Assembly: GCF_037038585.1 (NCBI RefSeq)
Contig: NC_092541.1
Location: 6,682,945 to 6,746,944 of the forward strand
Direction of reading: 5' to 3'
Origin: Patagioenas fasciata
Taxonomy: Eukaryota; Chordata; Aves; Columbiformes; Columbidae
DNA: 64,000 bases
Below are positions 35,201 to 46,889 of this stretch, in pieces. Each line of letters starts with the position of its first letter. The stretch's first letter is position 1. The notes below the pieces were generated by a model. The model was given only the letters and a program-made list of their open reading frames with translations, ran no database searches and was not told where the DNA came from. Both the position numbers and the translations under genes were made by a program.

Positions 35201-38200
35201 CCCTGGGGACAGTGGGGGGTCCTGGGACGTCTCAATGAGCCCTGGGGACAAGGGGGGGTCCCCAGGATGTCACAATGGGCCCTGGGGACAAAGAGGGGTC
35301 CCCTGAATGTCACAATGGGCCCTGGGGACAATGGGGGGTGTCCAGGATGTGAGAATGAGTCCTGAGGACAAGGGGGGGTCCCCATGGTGTCACAATGGGT
35401 CCCCAGTGACAAGGAGGGGTCCCCATGGTGTCACAATAGGCCCTGGGGACAAAGTGGGGTCCAAGAATGTCACAATGGGCCCTGGGGACAAAAGGGGTTG
35501 CCATGGTGCCACAATGGGCCCTGGGGTCAAAGGGGGTCCCCATGGTGCTACAATGGCCCTGGGGACAAAGGGGGGTCCTGGGATGTCACAATGGGTCCTG
35601 GGGACAAAGGGGGTGTCCCCATGGTGCCACAACGGGCCCTGGGAGCAAGGGGGTGGACAGGATGTCACAATGGGTCCTGGGGAAAATGGGGGGTGCCCAG
35701 GATGTCACAATGGAGCCTGAGGACAAGCGGGGGTCTCCATGGTGTCACAATGGGCCCCAGTGACAAAGGGGGTCCCCTGTATGTGACAATAGGTCCTGGG
35801 GACAATGGGAGGTCCTGGGACGTCACAATGGGCCCTGGGGACAAAGAGGGGTCCCCTGAATGTCACAATGGGCCCTGGGGACAAGGGGGTGCAGAGGATG
35901 TCACAATGGGCCCTGGGGACAATGGGGGGTCCCCTGAATGTCAAAATGGGCCCTGGGGACAAGGAGGGATTCCCAGGATGTCACAATGGGCCGTGCGGAC
36001 AAGGGTGGTACCCACGGTGTCACAATGGTCACTGGGCACAAGGGGGGGTCCCTATAGTGTCACAATGGGTCCTGGGGACAAGTGGGCTCCCCAGGATGTC
36101 ACAAGGGCCCTGGGGACAATGTGGGGTCCTGGGATGTCACAATGGGCCCCAGTGACAAACGGGGGCCCCTGAATGTCACAATGGGCCCTGGGGACAATGG
36201 GGGTCCTGGGACGTCCCAATGGGCCCTGGGGACAAGGAGGGATCCCCAGGATGTCAAAATGGGCCCTGGGGACAATAGCGGGTCCTGGGACGTCCCAATG
36301 GGCCCTGGGGACAAGCAGGGATCCCCAGGATGTCACAATGGGCCCTGGGGAAAAAGAGGGGTCCCCTGAATGTCACAATGGGCCCTGGGGACAAGGGGGT
36401 GCTGAGGATGTCACAATGGGCCCTGGGGACAATGGGGGGTCCTGGGACGTCACAATGGGCCCTGAGGACAATGGTGGGTCCCCTGAATGTCACAATGGGC
36501 CCTGGGGACAACGGGGGGTCCGCAGGATGTCACAATGGGCACTGGGGACAAAGGGTGGGTCCCCATGGTGTCACAATGGGCCCAAGTGACAAGGAGGGTC
36601 CCCACGGTGCCAGGATGGGTCCTGGGGACAAGGGCGTCCCCCAGATGTCACAATAAGCCCTGGTGACAAAGTGGAATCCTGGAATGTCACAATGGTCCCC
36701 AGTGACAAAGGGGTTCCCCATGGTGCCACAATGGGCCCTGGGGACAAAAGGGGTCCCCAGGATTTCACAATGGCCCTGGGGACAAAGGGGGGTCCTGGGA
36801 TGTCACAATGGGCCCTGGGGACAAAGGGGGTCCCCTGAATGTCACAGTAGGTCCTGGGGACAATGGGAGGTCCTGGGACGTCACAATGGGCCCTGGGGAC
36901 AACGAGGGATCCCCAGGATGTCACAATGGGCCCTGGGGACAAAGAGGGGTCCCCTGAATGTCACAATGGGCCCTGGGGACAAGGGGGTGCAGAGGATGTC
37001 ACAATGGGCCCTGGGGACAATGTGGGGTCCTGGGATGTCACAATGGGCCCCAGTGACAAAGGGGGTCCCCTGAATGTCACAATGGGTCCTGGGGACAATG
37101 GGGGGTCCTGGGACGTCACAATGGGCCCTGGGGACAAGGAGGGATCCCCAGGATGTCACAATGGGCCCTGGGGACAATGGGCGGTCCTGGGACGTCACAA
37201 TGGGCCCTGAGGACAAGGAGGGATCCCCAGGATGTCACAATGGGCCCTGGGGACAATGGGGGGTCGTTAGACGTCACAATGGCCCCTGGGGACAAAGAGG
37301 GGTCCCATGAATGTCACAATGGGCCCTGGGGAAAATGGGGGGTCCTGGGACGTCACAATGGGCCCCAGTGACAAGAGGGGGTCCCCAGGATGTCACAATG
37401 GGCCCTGGGGACAAACAGGGGTCCCCTGAATGTCACAATGGGCCCTGGGGACAAGGGGGTGCCGAGGATGTCACAATGGGCCCTGGGGACAATGGGGGGT
37501 CCTGAGACGTCACAATGAGCCCTGCGGACAAGGGTGGTACCCAGGACGTCACAATGGGCCCTGGGGACAAGGGGGGGTCCCCATAGTGTCACAATGGGTC
37601 CTGGGGACAAGTGGGGTCCCCAGGATGTCACAATGGGCCCTGGGGACAATGTGGGGTCCTGGGATGTCGCAATGGGCCCCAGTGACAAAGGGGGTCCCCT
37701 GAATGTCACAATGGGTCCTGGGGACAATGGGGGGTCCTGGGACGTCACAATGGGCCCTGGGGACAAGGAGGGATCCCCAGGATGTCACAATGGGCCCTGG
37801 GGACAATGGGCGGTCCTGGGACGTCACAATGGGCCCTGAGGACAAGGAGGGATCCCCAGGATGTCACAATGGGCCCTGGGGACAATGGAGGGTCCTGGGA
37901 CGTCACAATGGGCCCTGGGGACAAGAGGGGGTCCCCTGGATGTCACAATGGGCTCTGGGGACAAGGGGGGTCCCCAGGACGTCACAATGGGCCCTGGGGA
38001 CAAAGGGGGGTGTCGACGGTGTCACAATGGGCCCCAGTGTCAAAGGGGGTCCCCATGGTGCCACAATGGGCCCTGGAGACAAAGGGGGTCCCTTGGATGT
38101 CACAATGGGCTCTGGGGACAAGGAGGGTCCCCAGGATGTCACAATGGGCCCTGGGGACAATGGGGGGTCCTTAGACTTCACAATGGGCCCTGGGGACAAA

Positions 38201-41200
38201 GAGGGGTCCCCTGAATGTCACAATGGGCCCTGGGGACAATGGGGTGTCCTGGGACGTCACAATGGGCCCCAGTGACAAGAGGGGGTCCCCAGGATGTCAC
38301 AATGGGCCCTGGGAACAAACAGGGGTCCCCGGAATGTCACAATTGGTCCTGGGGACAAGGGGGTGCAGAGGATGTCACAATGGGCCCTGGGGACAAAGGG
38401 GGATCCCCAGGATGTCACAATGGGCCCTGGGGACCAGGGGGGTCCTGCGATGTCACAATGGGCCCTGGGGAGAAAGTGGGTCCCCTGGATGTCACAATGG
38501 GCTCTGGGGACAAGGAGGGTCCCCAGGATGTCACAATGACCCCTGCGGACAAGGGGGGTGTCGATGGTTTCACAATGGGCCCTGGGAACAAGGTGGGGTC
38601 CCCATAGTGTCACAATGGGTCCTGGGGACAAGTGGGGTCCCCAGGATGTCACAATGGGTCCTGGGGACAATGTGGGGTCCTGGGATGTCACAATGGGCCC
38701 CAGTGACAAAGGGGTTCCCCATGGTGCCATAATGGTCCCTGGGGACAAAGGGGGTCCCCAGGATTTGACAATAGCACTGGGGACAAATGGGGGTCATGGG
38801 ATGTCACAGTGGGCCCTGGGGACAAGGGAGATCCCCATGGTGTCACAATAAGCCCTGGGGACAAAGTGGGGTGTTGGGATGTCACAATGGGCCCCAGTGA
38901 CAAAAGGGGGTCCCCATGGTGCCACAATGGGCCGTGGGGACCAGGGGGGGTACTGCAATGTCACAATGGGCCCTGGGGAGAAAGGGGGTCCCCTGGATGT
39001 CACAATGGGCTCTGGGGACAAGGAGTGTCCCCAGGATGTCACAATGGGCCCTGGGGACAAACGGGGGTGTCGACGGTGTCAAAATGGGTCCTGGGGACCA
39101 AGGGCGTCCCCAGGATGTCACAATATGCCCTGGGGACAAAGGGGGTCCCCACGGTATCAGAATGGGCCCTGGGGACAAAGGGGGGTCCCCTGAATGTCAC
39201 AATGGGCCCTGGGGACAATGGGGGTCCTGGGATGTCACAATGAGCCCTGCGGACAAGGGTGGTACCCACAGTGTCACAATGGGCCCTGGGGACAAGGGGT
39301 GGTCCCCATAGTGTCACAATGGGTCCTGGGGACAAGTGGGGTCCCCAGGATGTCACAATAGGTCCTGGGGACAATGTGGGGTCCTGGGATGTCACAATGG
39401 GCCCTGGGGACAATGGGAGTCCCCAAGGTGTCAGAACGAGCCCTGGGGACAAAGTGGAATCCTGGAATGTCACAATGGTCCCCAGTGACAAAGGGGTTCC
39501 CCATGGTGCCACAATGGGCCCTGGGGACAAAAGGGATCCCCAGGATTTCACAATGGCCCTGGGGACAAAGGGGGGTCCTGGGATGTCACAATGGGCCCTG
39601 GGGACAAAGAGGTATCCCCATGGTGCCACAACGGGCCCTGGGAGCAAGGGGGTGGCCAGGATGTCACAATGGGTCCTGGGGAAAATGGGGGGTGCCCAGG
39701 ATGTCACAATGGACCCTGAGGACAAGCGGGGGTCTCCATGGTGTCACAATGGGCCCCAGTGACAAAGGGGCTCCCCTGAATGTCACAGTAGGTCCTGGGG
39801 ACAATGGGGGGTGCTGGGACGTCACAATGGGCCCTGGGGACAAGGAGGGATCCCCAGGATGTCAGAATGGGCCCTGGGGACAAAGAGGGGTCCCCTGAAT
39901 GTCACAATGGGCCATGGGGACAAAGGGGGGTCCGCAGGATGTCACAATGGGCACTGGGGACAAAGGGGAGGTCCCCATGGTGTCACAATGGGCCCAAGTG
40001 ACAAGGAGGGTCCCCACGGTGCCACGATGGGTCCTGGGGACAAGGGGGTCCCCCAGATGTCACAATGGGCCCTGGGGACAATGGGGTTGCCCAGGATGTC
40101 ACAATGGACCCTGGGGACAAAGGGGGATCCCCAGGATGTCACAATGGGCCCTGGGGACCAGGGGGGTCCTGCGATGTCACAATGGGCCCTGGGGAGAAAG
40201 TGGGTCCCCTGGATGTCACAATGGGCTCTGGGGACAAGGAGGGTCCCCAGGATGTCACAATGACCCCTGCGGACAAGGAGGGTGTCGATGGTTTCACAAT
40301 GGGCCCTGGGAACAAGGTGGGGTCCCCATAGTGTCACAATGGGTCCTGGGGACAAGTGGGGTCCCCAGGATGTCACAATGGGTCCTGGGGACAATGTGGG
40401 GTCCTGGGATGTCACAATGGGCCCCAGTGACAAAGGGGTTCCCCATGGTGCCACAATGGTCCCTGGGGACAAAGGGGGTCCCCAGGATTTGACAATAGCA
40501 CTGGGGACAAATGGGGGTCATGGGATGTCACAGTGGGCCCTGGGGACAAGGGAGGTCCCCATGGTGTCACAATAAGCCCTGGGGACAAAGTGGGGTGTTG
40601 GGATGTCACAATGGGCCCCAGTGACAAAAGGGGGTCCCCATGGTGCCACAATGGGCCGTGGGGACCAGGGGGGGTACTGCAATGTCACAATGGGCCCTGG
40701 GGAGAAAGGGGGTCCCCTGGATGTCACAATGGGCTCTGGGGACAAGGAGTGTCCCCAGGATGTCACAATGGGCCCTGGGGACAAACGGGGGTGTCGACGG
40801 TGTCAAAATGGGTCCTGGGGACAAAGGGCGTCCCCAGGATGTCACAATATGCCCTGGGGACAAAGGGGGTCCCCACGGTATCAGAATGGGCCCTGGGGAC
40901 AAAGGGGGGTCCCCTGAATGTCACAATGGGCCCTGGGGACAATGGGGGTCCTGGGATGTCACAATGAGCCCTGCGGACAAGGGTGGTACCCACAGTGTCA
41001 CAATGGGCCCTGGGCACAAGGGGTGGTCCCCATAGTGTCACAATGGGTCCTGGGGACAAGTGGGGTCCCCAGGATGTCACAATAGGTCCTGGGGACAATG
41101 TGGGGTCCTGGGATGTCACAATGGGCCCCAGTGACAAAGGGGGTCCCCTGAATGTCACAATGGGTCCTGGGTACAATGTGGGATCCTGGGACGTCACAAT

Positions 41201-44200
41201 GGGCCCTGGGGACAAGGAGGGATCCCCAGGATGTCACAATGGGCCCTGGGGACAATGGGGTTCCTGGGATGTCACAATGGGTCCCCAGTGACAAAGGGGG
41301 TCCCCAGGATGTCTCAATGGGCCCTGAGAACAATGGGAGGTCCCCATGGTGTCACAAAGGGTCCCCAGTGACAAGGGAGGTCCCCACGGTGCCACGATGG
41401 GTCTTGGGGACAAGGAGGTCCCCAGGATGCCACAATGGGCCCTGGGGACAATGGGGGGTCCTGGGACGTCACAATGGGCCCTGGGGACAAAGAGGCTCCC
41501 CAGGATGTCACAATGGGACCTGGGGACAAGGGGGTCCCCAGGACTCACAGTGGGCTCTGGGGACAATGGAGGTTCCCCAGGATGTTCACAATAAGCCCTG
41601 AGGACAAGGGGTGGTCCCCATGGTGTCACAATGGGTCCCCAGTGACAAGGGGGGTCCCCAAGTGTCACAATGGGCCCTGGGGACAATGGGGGTCCCGGGA
41701 CGGAATAATAGGCCCTGGGGACAAAGGGGGGGTCCCACAGTGTCACAATGGGCCCTGGGGACAAAGGGGGTCCCCACGGTGTTACAATGGTCCAGGGGGA
41801 GAAGGGGGATGCCCAGGATATCACAATGGGCCCTGAGGACAAGGGGGTTCCCCAGGGTGTCGGAATGGGTCCCCAGTGACAAGGAGGGTCCCCATGTTGT
41901 CACGATGGGTCCTGGGGACAAGGGGGTCCCAGAATGTAACAATGGACCCTGGGGACAATGGGGGGTCCTGGGACGTCACAATGGGCCCTGGAGACAAAGG
42001 GGGTCCCCAGGATGTCACAATGGGCCCTGGGGACAATGTGGGGTCCTGGGACGTCACAATGGGCGCCAGTGACAAAGGGGGTCCCCAGGATGTCACAATG
42101 GGCCCTGGGGACAATCTGGGGTCCTGGGACGTCACAATGGGCCCTGGGGACAAGGAGGGATCCCCAGGATGTCACAATGGGCACTGGGGACAATGGGGGG
42201 TCCTGGGACGTCACAATGGGCCCTGGGGACAAGAGGGGGTCCCCAGGATGTCACAATGGGCCCTGGGGACAAAGAGGGGTCCCCTGAATGTCACAATGGG
42301 CCCTGGGGACAAGGGGGTGCCGAGGATGTCACAATGGGCCCTGGGGACACAGGTGGTCCCCAGGATGTCACAATGGGCCCTGGGTACAAAGAGGGGTCTC
42401 TAAAGTGTCACAATGGGCCCTGGGGACACAGAGGGGCCCTAGGACGTCACAATCAGCCCTGGGGACAAGGGGGGGGTCCCCTGAAAGTCACAATGAGCCC
42501 TGGGAACAGAGGGGGTCCCCAGGACGTCACAATGGGCCCTAGGAACAATGGGGGTCCCTTGAAGGTCACAATGGGCCCTGGGGACAATGGTGGGTGTCCT
42601 GAATGTCAAAATGGGCCCTGGGGACAAAGGGGGGTAGCAGGATGTCAGAATGGGCCCTGGGGACAAAGGGGGAGTCCCCATGGTGTCACAATGGGCCCAA
42701 GTGACAAGGAGGGCACCCACGGTGCCACGATGGGTCCTGGGGACAAGGGGGTCCCCCAGATGTCACAATGGGCCCTGGGGACATTGGGGTTGCCCAGGAT
42801 GTCACAATGGGCCCTGGGGACAATGGTGGGTCCTGGGACGTCACAATGGGCCCCAGTAATAAGGGGGTATCCCCAGGATGTCATAATGGGCCCTGGGGAC
42901 CAGGGGGGTCCTTCGATGTCACAATGGGCCCTGGGGACAAAGGGGGGTCCTGGGATGTCTCAATGAGCCCTGCGGACAAGGGTGGTACCCACGGTGTCAC
43001 AATGGGCCCTGGGAACAAGGGGGGGACCCCATAGTGTCACAATGGGTCCTGGGGACAATGTGGGGTCCTGGGATGTCACAATGGGCCCCAGTGACAAAGG
43101 GCGTCCCCTGAATGTCACAATGGGTCCTGGGGACAATGGGGGGTCCTGGGACGTCACAATGGGCCCTGGGGACAAGGAGGGATCCCCAGGATGTCACAAT
43201 GGGCCCTGGGGACAAAGAGGCGTCCCCGGAATGTCACAATGGGCCCTGGGGACAAAGAGGAGTCCCCTGAATGTCACAATGGACCCTGGGGACAATGGGG
43301 GATCCTGGGACGTCACAATGGGCCCCAGTGACAAGAGGGGGTCCCCAGGATGTCACAATGTGCCCTGGGGACAAAGAGGCATCCCCGGAATGTCACAATG
43401 GGCCCTGGGGACAAGGGGGTGCCCTGAATGTCGCAACGGGCCCTGGGGACAATGGGGGGTCCTAAGACGTCACAATGGGCCCTGGGGACAAGGAGGGATC
43501 CTGGGACGTCACAATGGGCCCCAGTGACAAGGGGGGGTCCCCTGAATGTCACAATGGGCCCTGGGGACAAGGGGGTGCAGTGGATGTTACAATGGGCCCT
43601 GGGGACAATGGGGGGTGTCCAGGATGTGAGAATGAGTCCTGAGGACAAGGGGGGGTCCCCATGGTGTCACAATGGGTCCCCAGTGACAAGGAGGGGTCCC
43701 CATGGTGTCACAATAGGCCCTGGGGACAAAGTGGGGTCCAAGAATGTCACAATGGGCCCTGGGGACAAGGGGGTGCCGAGGATGTCACAATGGGCTCTGG
43801 GGACAATGGGGGGTCCTGGGCTGTCACAATGGACCCTGAGGACAAGGGGGGTTCCCAGGATGTCACAATGAGCCCTGGGGACAAATGGGGTCCCCACGGT
43901 ATCAAAATGGGCCCTGGGGACAACGGGGGTCCCCTGAATGTCACAATGGGCCCTGGGGACAATGGGGGGTCCTGGGATGTCACAATGAGCCCTGCAGACA
44001 AGGGTGGTACCCACAGTGTCACAATGGGCCCTGGGCACAAGGGGGGGTCCCCATAGTGTCACAATGGACCCTGGGGACAAGGGGGTGCCGAGGATGTCAC
44101 AATGGGCCCTGGGGACAATGGGGGGTCCTGGGACCGCACAATGGGCCCTGAGGACAATGGTGGGTCCCCTGAATGTCAAAATGGGCCCTGGGGACAAAGG

Positions 44201-44745
44201 GGGGTCCGCAGGATGTCACAATGGGCACTGGGGACAAAGGGGGGGTCCCCAGGATGTCACAATGGGCCCTGGGGACAATGTGGGGTCCTGGGATTTCACA
44301 ATGGGCCCCAGTGACAAAAGGGGGTCCCCTGAATGTCACAATGGGTCCTGGGGACAATGGGGGGTCCTGGGACGTCACAATGGGCCCTGGGGACAAGGGG
44401 GGGTCCCCAGGATGTCACAATGGGCCCTGGGGACAAAGAGGGGTCCCCTGAATGTCACAATGGGCCCTGGGGACAGGGGGGTGCAGTGGATGTCACAATG
44501 GGCCCTGGGGACAATGGGGGGTCCTAAGACGTCACAATGAACCCTGGGGACAACGGGGGGTCCTGGGACGTCACAATGGGCCCCAGTGACAAGGGGCGGT
44601 CCCCAGGATGTCACAATGGGCCCTGGGGACAAAGAGGAGTCCCCTGAATGTCAGAATGGGCCCTGGGGACAATGGGGGTCCCCAGGATGTCACAATGGGC
44701 CCTGGGGACAATAGGAGGTTCTGGGATGTCACAATGGGCCCTTGG
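26070..44745 (+). repeat. 41-bp-type satellite block 5, 18.7 kb (plus orientation)
   Basis: The longest array in the window, about 460 units of 39-41 bp with no foreign insertion. Four recurring unit classes differ before the GTCACAATGGG core: GTCCCCAGGAT, GTCCTGGGAT or GTCCTGGGAC, GTCCCCTGAAT, and GTCCCCATGGT or GTCCCCACGGT. Variant order is conserved in long blocks, showing higher-order repeats at offsets of about 1.72, 2.44, 4.15, 8.28 and 13.34 kb (for example 27924 against 41261, and 29701 against 32139). GGGCCC occurs in most units. Confidence 0.97.
38390..41125 (+). repeat. Recent 1.0-kb duplication inside block 5 (offset 1724 bp)
   Basis: The interval of about 38390-39403 is repeated almost base for base at about 40112-41127. 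Even rare variants match, such as GTCGATGGTTTCACAATGG at 38559 and 40283 and GTACTGCAATGTCAC near 38950 and 40674. Differences are a handful of substitutions. About 0.7 kb of less similar units lies between the copies. Confidence 0.92.
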
Positions 44746-45570
44746 GGTTTAGAAGTCAGGTCTAAGAGTGCAGCGTTTGGGGTGCAGGGGCTTGGGGGGA
44801 AATTTAAGGTTGCAGAGTGTGGGGTGCACAGGACTGGGGCACAGGATTTGGGGGTGCGGGGTTTCAGGGTTCAGGATTTGGAGGTGTGGAGTTTTGGGGT
44901 GCAGGGGTTGGGAGTGCAGGGTGGTGGGGGTGAGAGATTTGGGTGCAGGATTTGGGGGTGCAGAGTCTTGGGAGGCAAGGATCCGGGTCTTCAGGATTTG
45001 GGGGTTCAGTGTTTAGGGCAGCACAATCTTGGGGTGCAGGGGTTTGCAGTGAAAGGTTTGGTAGGCAGGATTTGGGGTGCAGGATTCTGGGGTGCTGGGT
45101 TTGGGGTACAGGATTTGGTGTTGCAGGGATGGGGTTGAAGGGCTTGGGTTGCCAGGCCTTTGAGGTGCAGGATTTGGAGGTGCAGGGTTTGGGAGGGAAT
45201 TCTTTGGGGTACAGGGTTTGGGGGCAGGTTTAGGGGTGTAGGGTATAGGACGGAAAGATTTGGGAATGCAGGGTTTGGGGTGCAGGTTTCGGGGTTCAGG
45301 AAGGTAGGGAGGGCAGGATTAGGGGGTGCAAGGTTTCAGTTGTAGGGTTTAGGGGTGCAGAGTTTGGTAGGGCCGAATTTGGGGGTGCAGGATCTGGGGT
45401 GCAGGGTTTGGGAAGACAGGATCGGGGGTGGAGGATTTGGGGGTGCAGGATTGAGGGGCAGGGTTTTGGTGCAGGGCTTGGGGTCAGGATCTGGGGTGCA
45501 GGTTTGGGAAGAGTATTTTGGGGTGCAGGATTTTGGGTGCCGTGTCTGCGGGGCAGGTTTGGGGTGATCA
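44746..45570 (+). repeat. 15-bp GGGGTGCAGGATTTG array, copy 3
   Basis: The same unit family as at 10156 and 16105, in plus orientation following plus-oriented satellite, as in copy 1. Variant order is less clearly shared with the other copies. It probably forms intron sequence of the minus-strand gene that starts at 45879, if that gene is transcribed through it. Confidence 0.88.
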
Positions 45571-45627
45571 CTGCTGATCCGCACACACTCTCTCTCTCTG
45601 TCCCCATTGTCCCCAATGCCCCCTTAC

Positions 45628-45879
45628 CTGTCTCACCTCCCTCTCCAGCTCCGCTCCCACCCCCCCAATCCCCCTCAGCGGGGCCAGCCCGGGGTGCAGC
45701 TCCTGCAACGGCTCCTCCTCTGCATTCATTAACAATTAACACCCTCAGCAGCGCTAATTAACACCCCCCCCACCCCCCCGTATCCCCGCTGCCCCCTAAT
45801 TACCCCCTAATTCGCGCTAATCACCCCTAATTCCCCCTCATTACTCACCCAGCAGCCCCTCGATGTCCGGAGCCGCCAT
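45628..45879 (-). CDS. 5' end of an unrecognised minus-strand gene, two exons
   Basis: On the minus strand an ATG at 45879-45877 has an excellent context (GCAAGATGGCGGC, also a YY1-type element). The first coding exon reads MAAPDIEGLL and ends at 45849 before a consensus donor (G|GTGAGT). A second exon fits at 45719-45628: acceptor AATGAATGCAG and donor ACAG|GTAAGG. Joining them keeps frame and adds 31 residues (one Glu at the junction, then EEPLQELHPGLAPL and, at the end, LEREVRQ), 41 codons in total, ending in phase 0. Leu/Glu-rich character suggests a helical N-terminus. Downstream the gene would enter the 15-bp array and then the 18.7 kb satellite, so remaining exons are not visible; it may be a truncated copy. 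I do not recognise the protein. Upstream DNA is a CpG island. Confidence 0.55.
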
Positions 45880-46075
45880 CTTGCCCCGCCGGGAGGGCCA
45901 CAAACCACCTCAAAATTGACCCAAAATAGCGCTTTTTCAACCCAAAACCCTCCCGCTGAGGCTCCCCGAGCTGTGTCCCCAAAGCCCCCGCTGTTGTCAC
46001 CTCGTGAAAAGCGCGAAAAAAGCGGCCCCGGGGGTCCCCGCGCTTCGCTTCGCGCTCTGAGGGAAAGCGCGGGAA
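45880..46075 (-). promoter_or_regulatory. CpG-rich upstream region of the 45.88-kb gene start
   Basis: Immediately upstream of the ATG in the minus sense. It contains GCCGCCATCTTG (YY1-type, 45872-45883, overlapping the start codon) and CpG-dense sequence around 46010-46075. YY1 sites overlapping the start codon are common in short-5'UTR housekeeping genes; their use here is inferred. Confidence 0.45.
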
Positions 46076-46640
46076 AACGAGCGGAGACGGAAAGAGCCGA
46101 GCGGAGCCGAATGGGCCCGAGCGGAGCCGAACGGCGCACGAGCGGAGCCGAACGGCGCACGAGCGGAGCCGAGCGGCGCCCGAGCGGAGCCGAGCGGCGC
46201 CCGAGTCCCGGCCGGGGCCGAACGCACCCGAAGGGACCCGAAGTCTTCCCGAAGGGGTCCGAGTGGAGCCGAACGCACCCGAACGCACCCGAAGGGGCCG
46301 AACGCACCCGAAGGGACCCGAAGTCTTCCCGAAGGGGTCCGAGTGGAGCCGAACGCACCCGAAGGGACCCGAACCCACCCGAAGGGGCCCGAGTGGAGCC
46401 GAACAAACCCGAAGGGACCCGAACCCACCCGAAGGGACCCGAACCCACCCGAAGGGACCCGAACGCACCCGAAGGGACCCGAGTGGAGCCGAACGCACCC
46501 GAAGGGACCCGAACGCACCCGAAGGGACCCGAACGCACCCGAAGGGACCCGAAGTCTCCCCGAAGGGGCCCGAAGTCTCCCCGAAGGGGCCCGAAGTCTC
46601 CCCGAAGGGACCCGAACCCACCCGAAAGTGCCCCAAAAGG
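46076..46640. repeat. 20-bp CpG-rich minisatellite GGGACCCGAACGCACCCGAA, left part
   Basis: Starts with GAGCGGAGCCGA-type units and settles into 20-bp units with three CpGs each. Variants include GGGACCCGAAGTCTTCCC and GGGGCCCGAGTGGAGCCGAA. An approximately 100-bp higher-order block (GAAGTCTTCCCGAAGGGGTC at 46231 and 46321) is repeated. All frames are open on both strands, so long frames here are artefacts. Confidence 0.93.
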
Positions 46641-46689
46641 CGCCAAACTCCCAAATCCCCCCCTTTTTACCCCAAAACCCGTGTTCCGC

Positions 46690-46870
46690 TCCCCCCCCGG
46701 CCCCTCCTCTTCCTCCCCCCGCCCCCTTTCTTCCCCTTTTCCCGCCTCACGATCGTTTCCCGCCGCGGCGGTGGCTGCGAGCGAGGCCACGCCCCCTTCC
46801 TCAGGCGGCGGCCAATGGGAAGCGGGGGGGGTGCGTGGCCACGCCCACTGTGCGTGGCGTGCGCGGAGGC
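46690..46870. promoter_or_regulatory. CpG-island promoter-like segment between minisatellite blocks
   Basis: E2F-type TTTTCCCGCC at 46737-46746 and TTTCCCGCC at 46756-46764; CCACGCCCCCTTCC from 46787; CCAAT at 46812-46816 (GGCCAATGGG); and a second GC/CACCC-type box CCACGCCCA at 46839-46847. The arrangement resembles the island at 4060-4215, and both sit against GGGACCCGA-type minisatellites. Direction is unclear: it could serve the minus-strand gene start at 45.88 kb or an unseen rightward transcript. Confidence 0.5.
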
Positions 46871-46889
46871 GGCTCCGAGAGGAGCCGAA

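Noticed and set aside
26070-44745. Hundreds of open frames of 60-290 codons encoding motifs such as MSQWALGTKGVP or MGPGDKGGPQDVT
   Set aside because: They arise because the 39-41 bp unit lacks stop codons in several frames on both strands. Frames switch whenever a 40- or 41-bp unit occurs, and no start or splice context stands out. Not annotated as genes.
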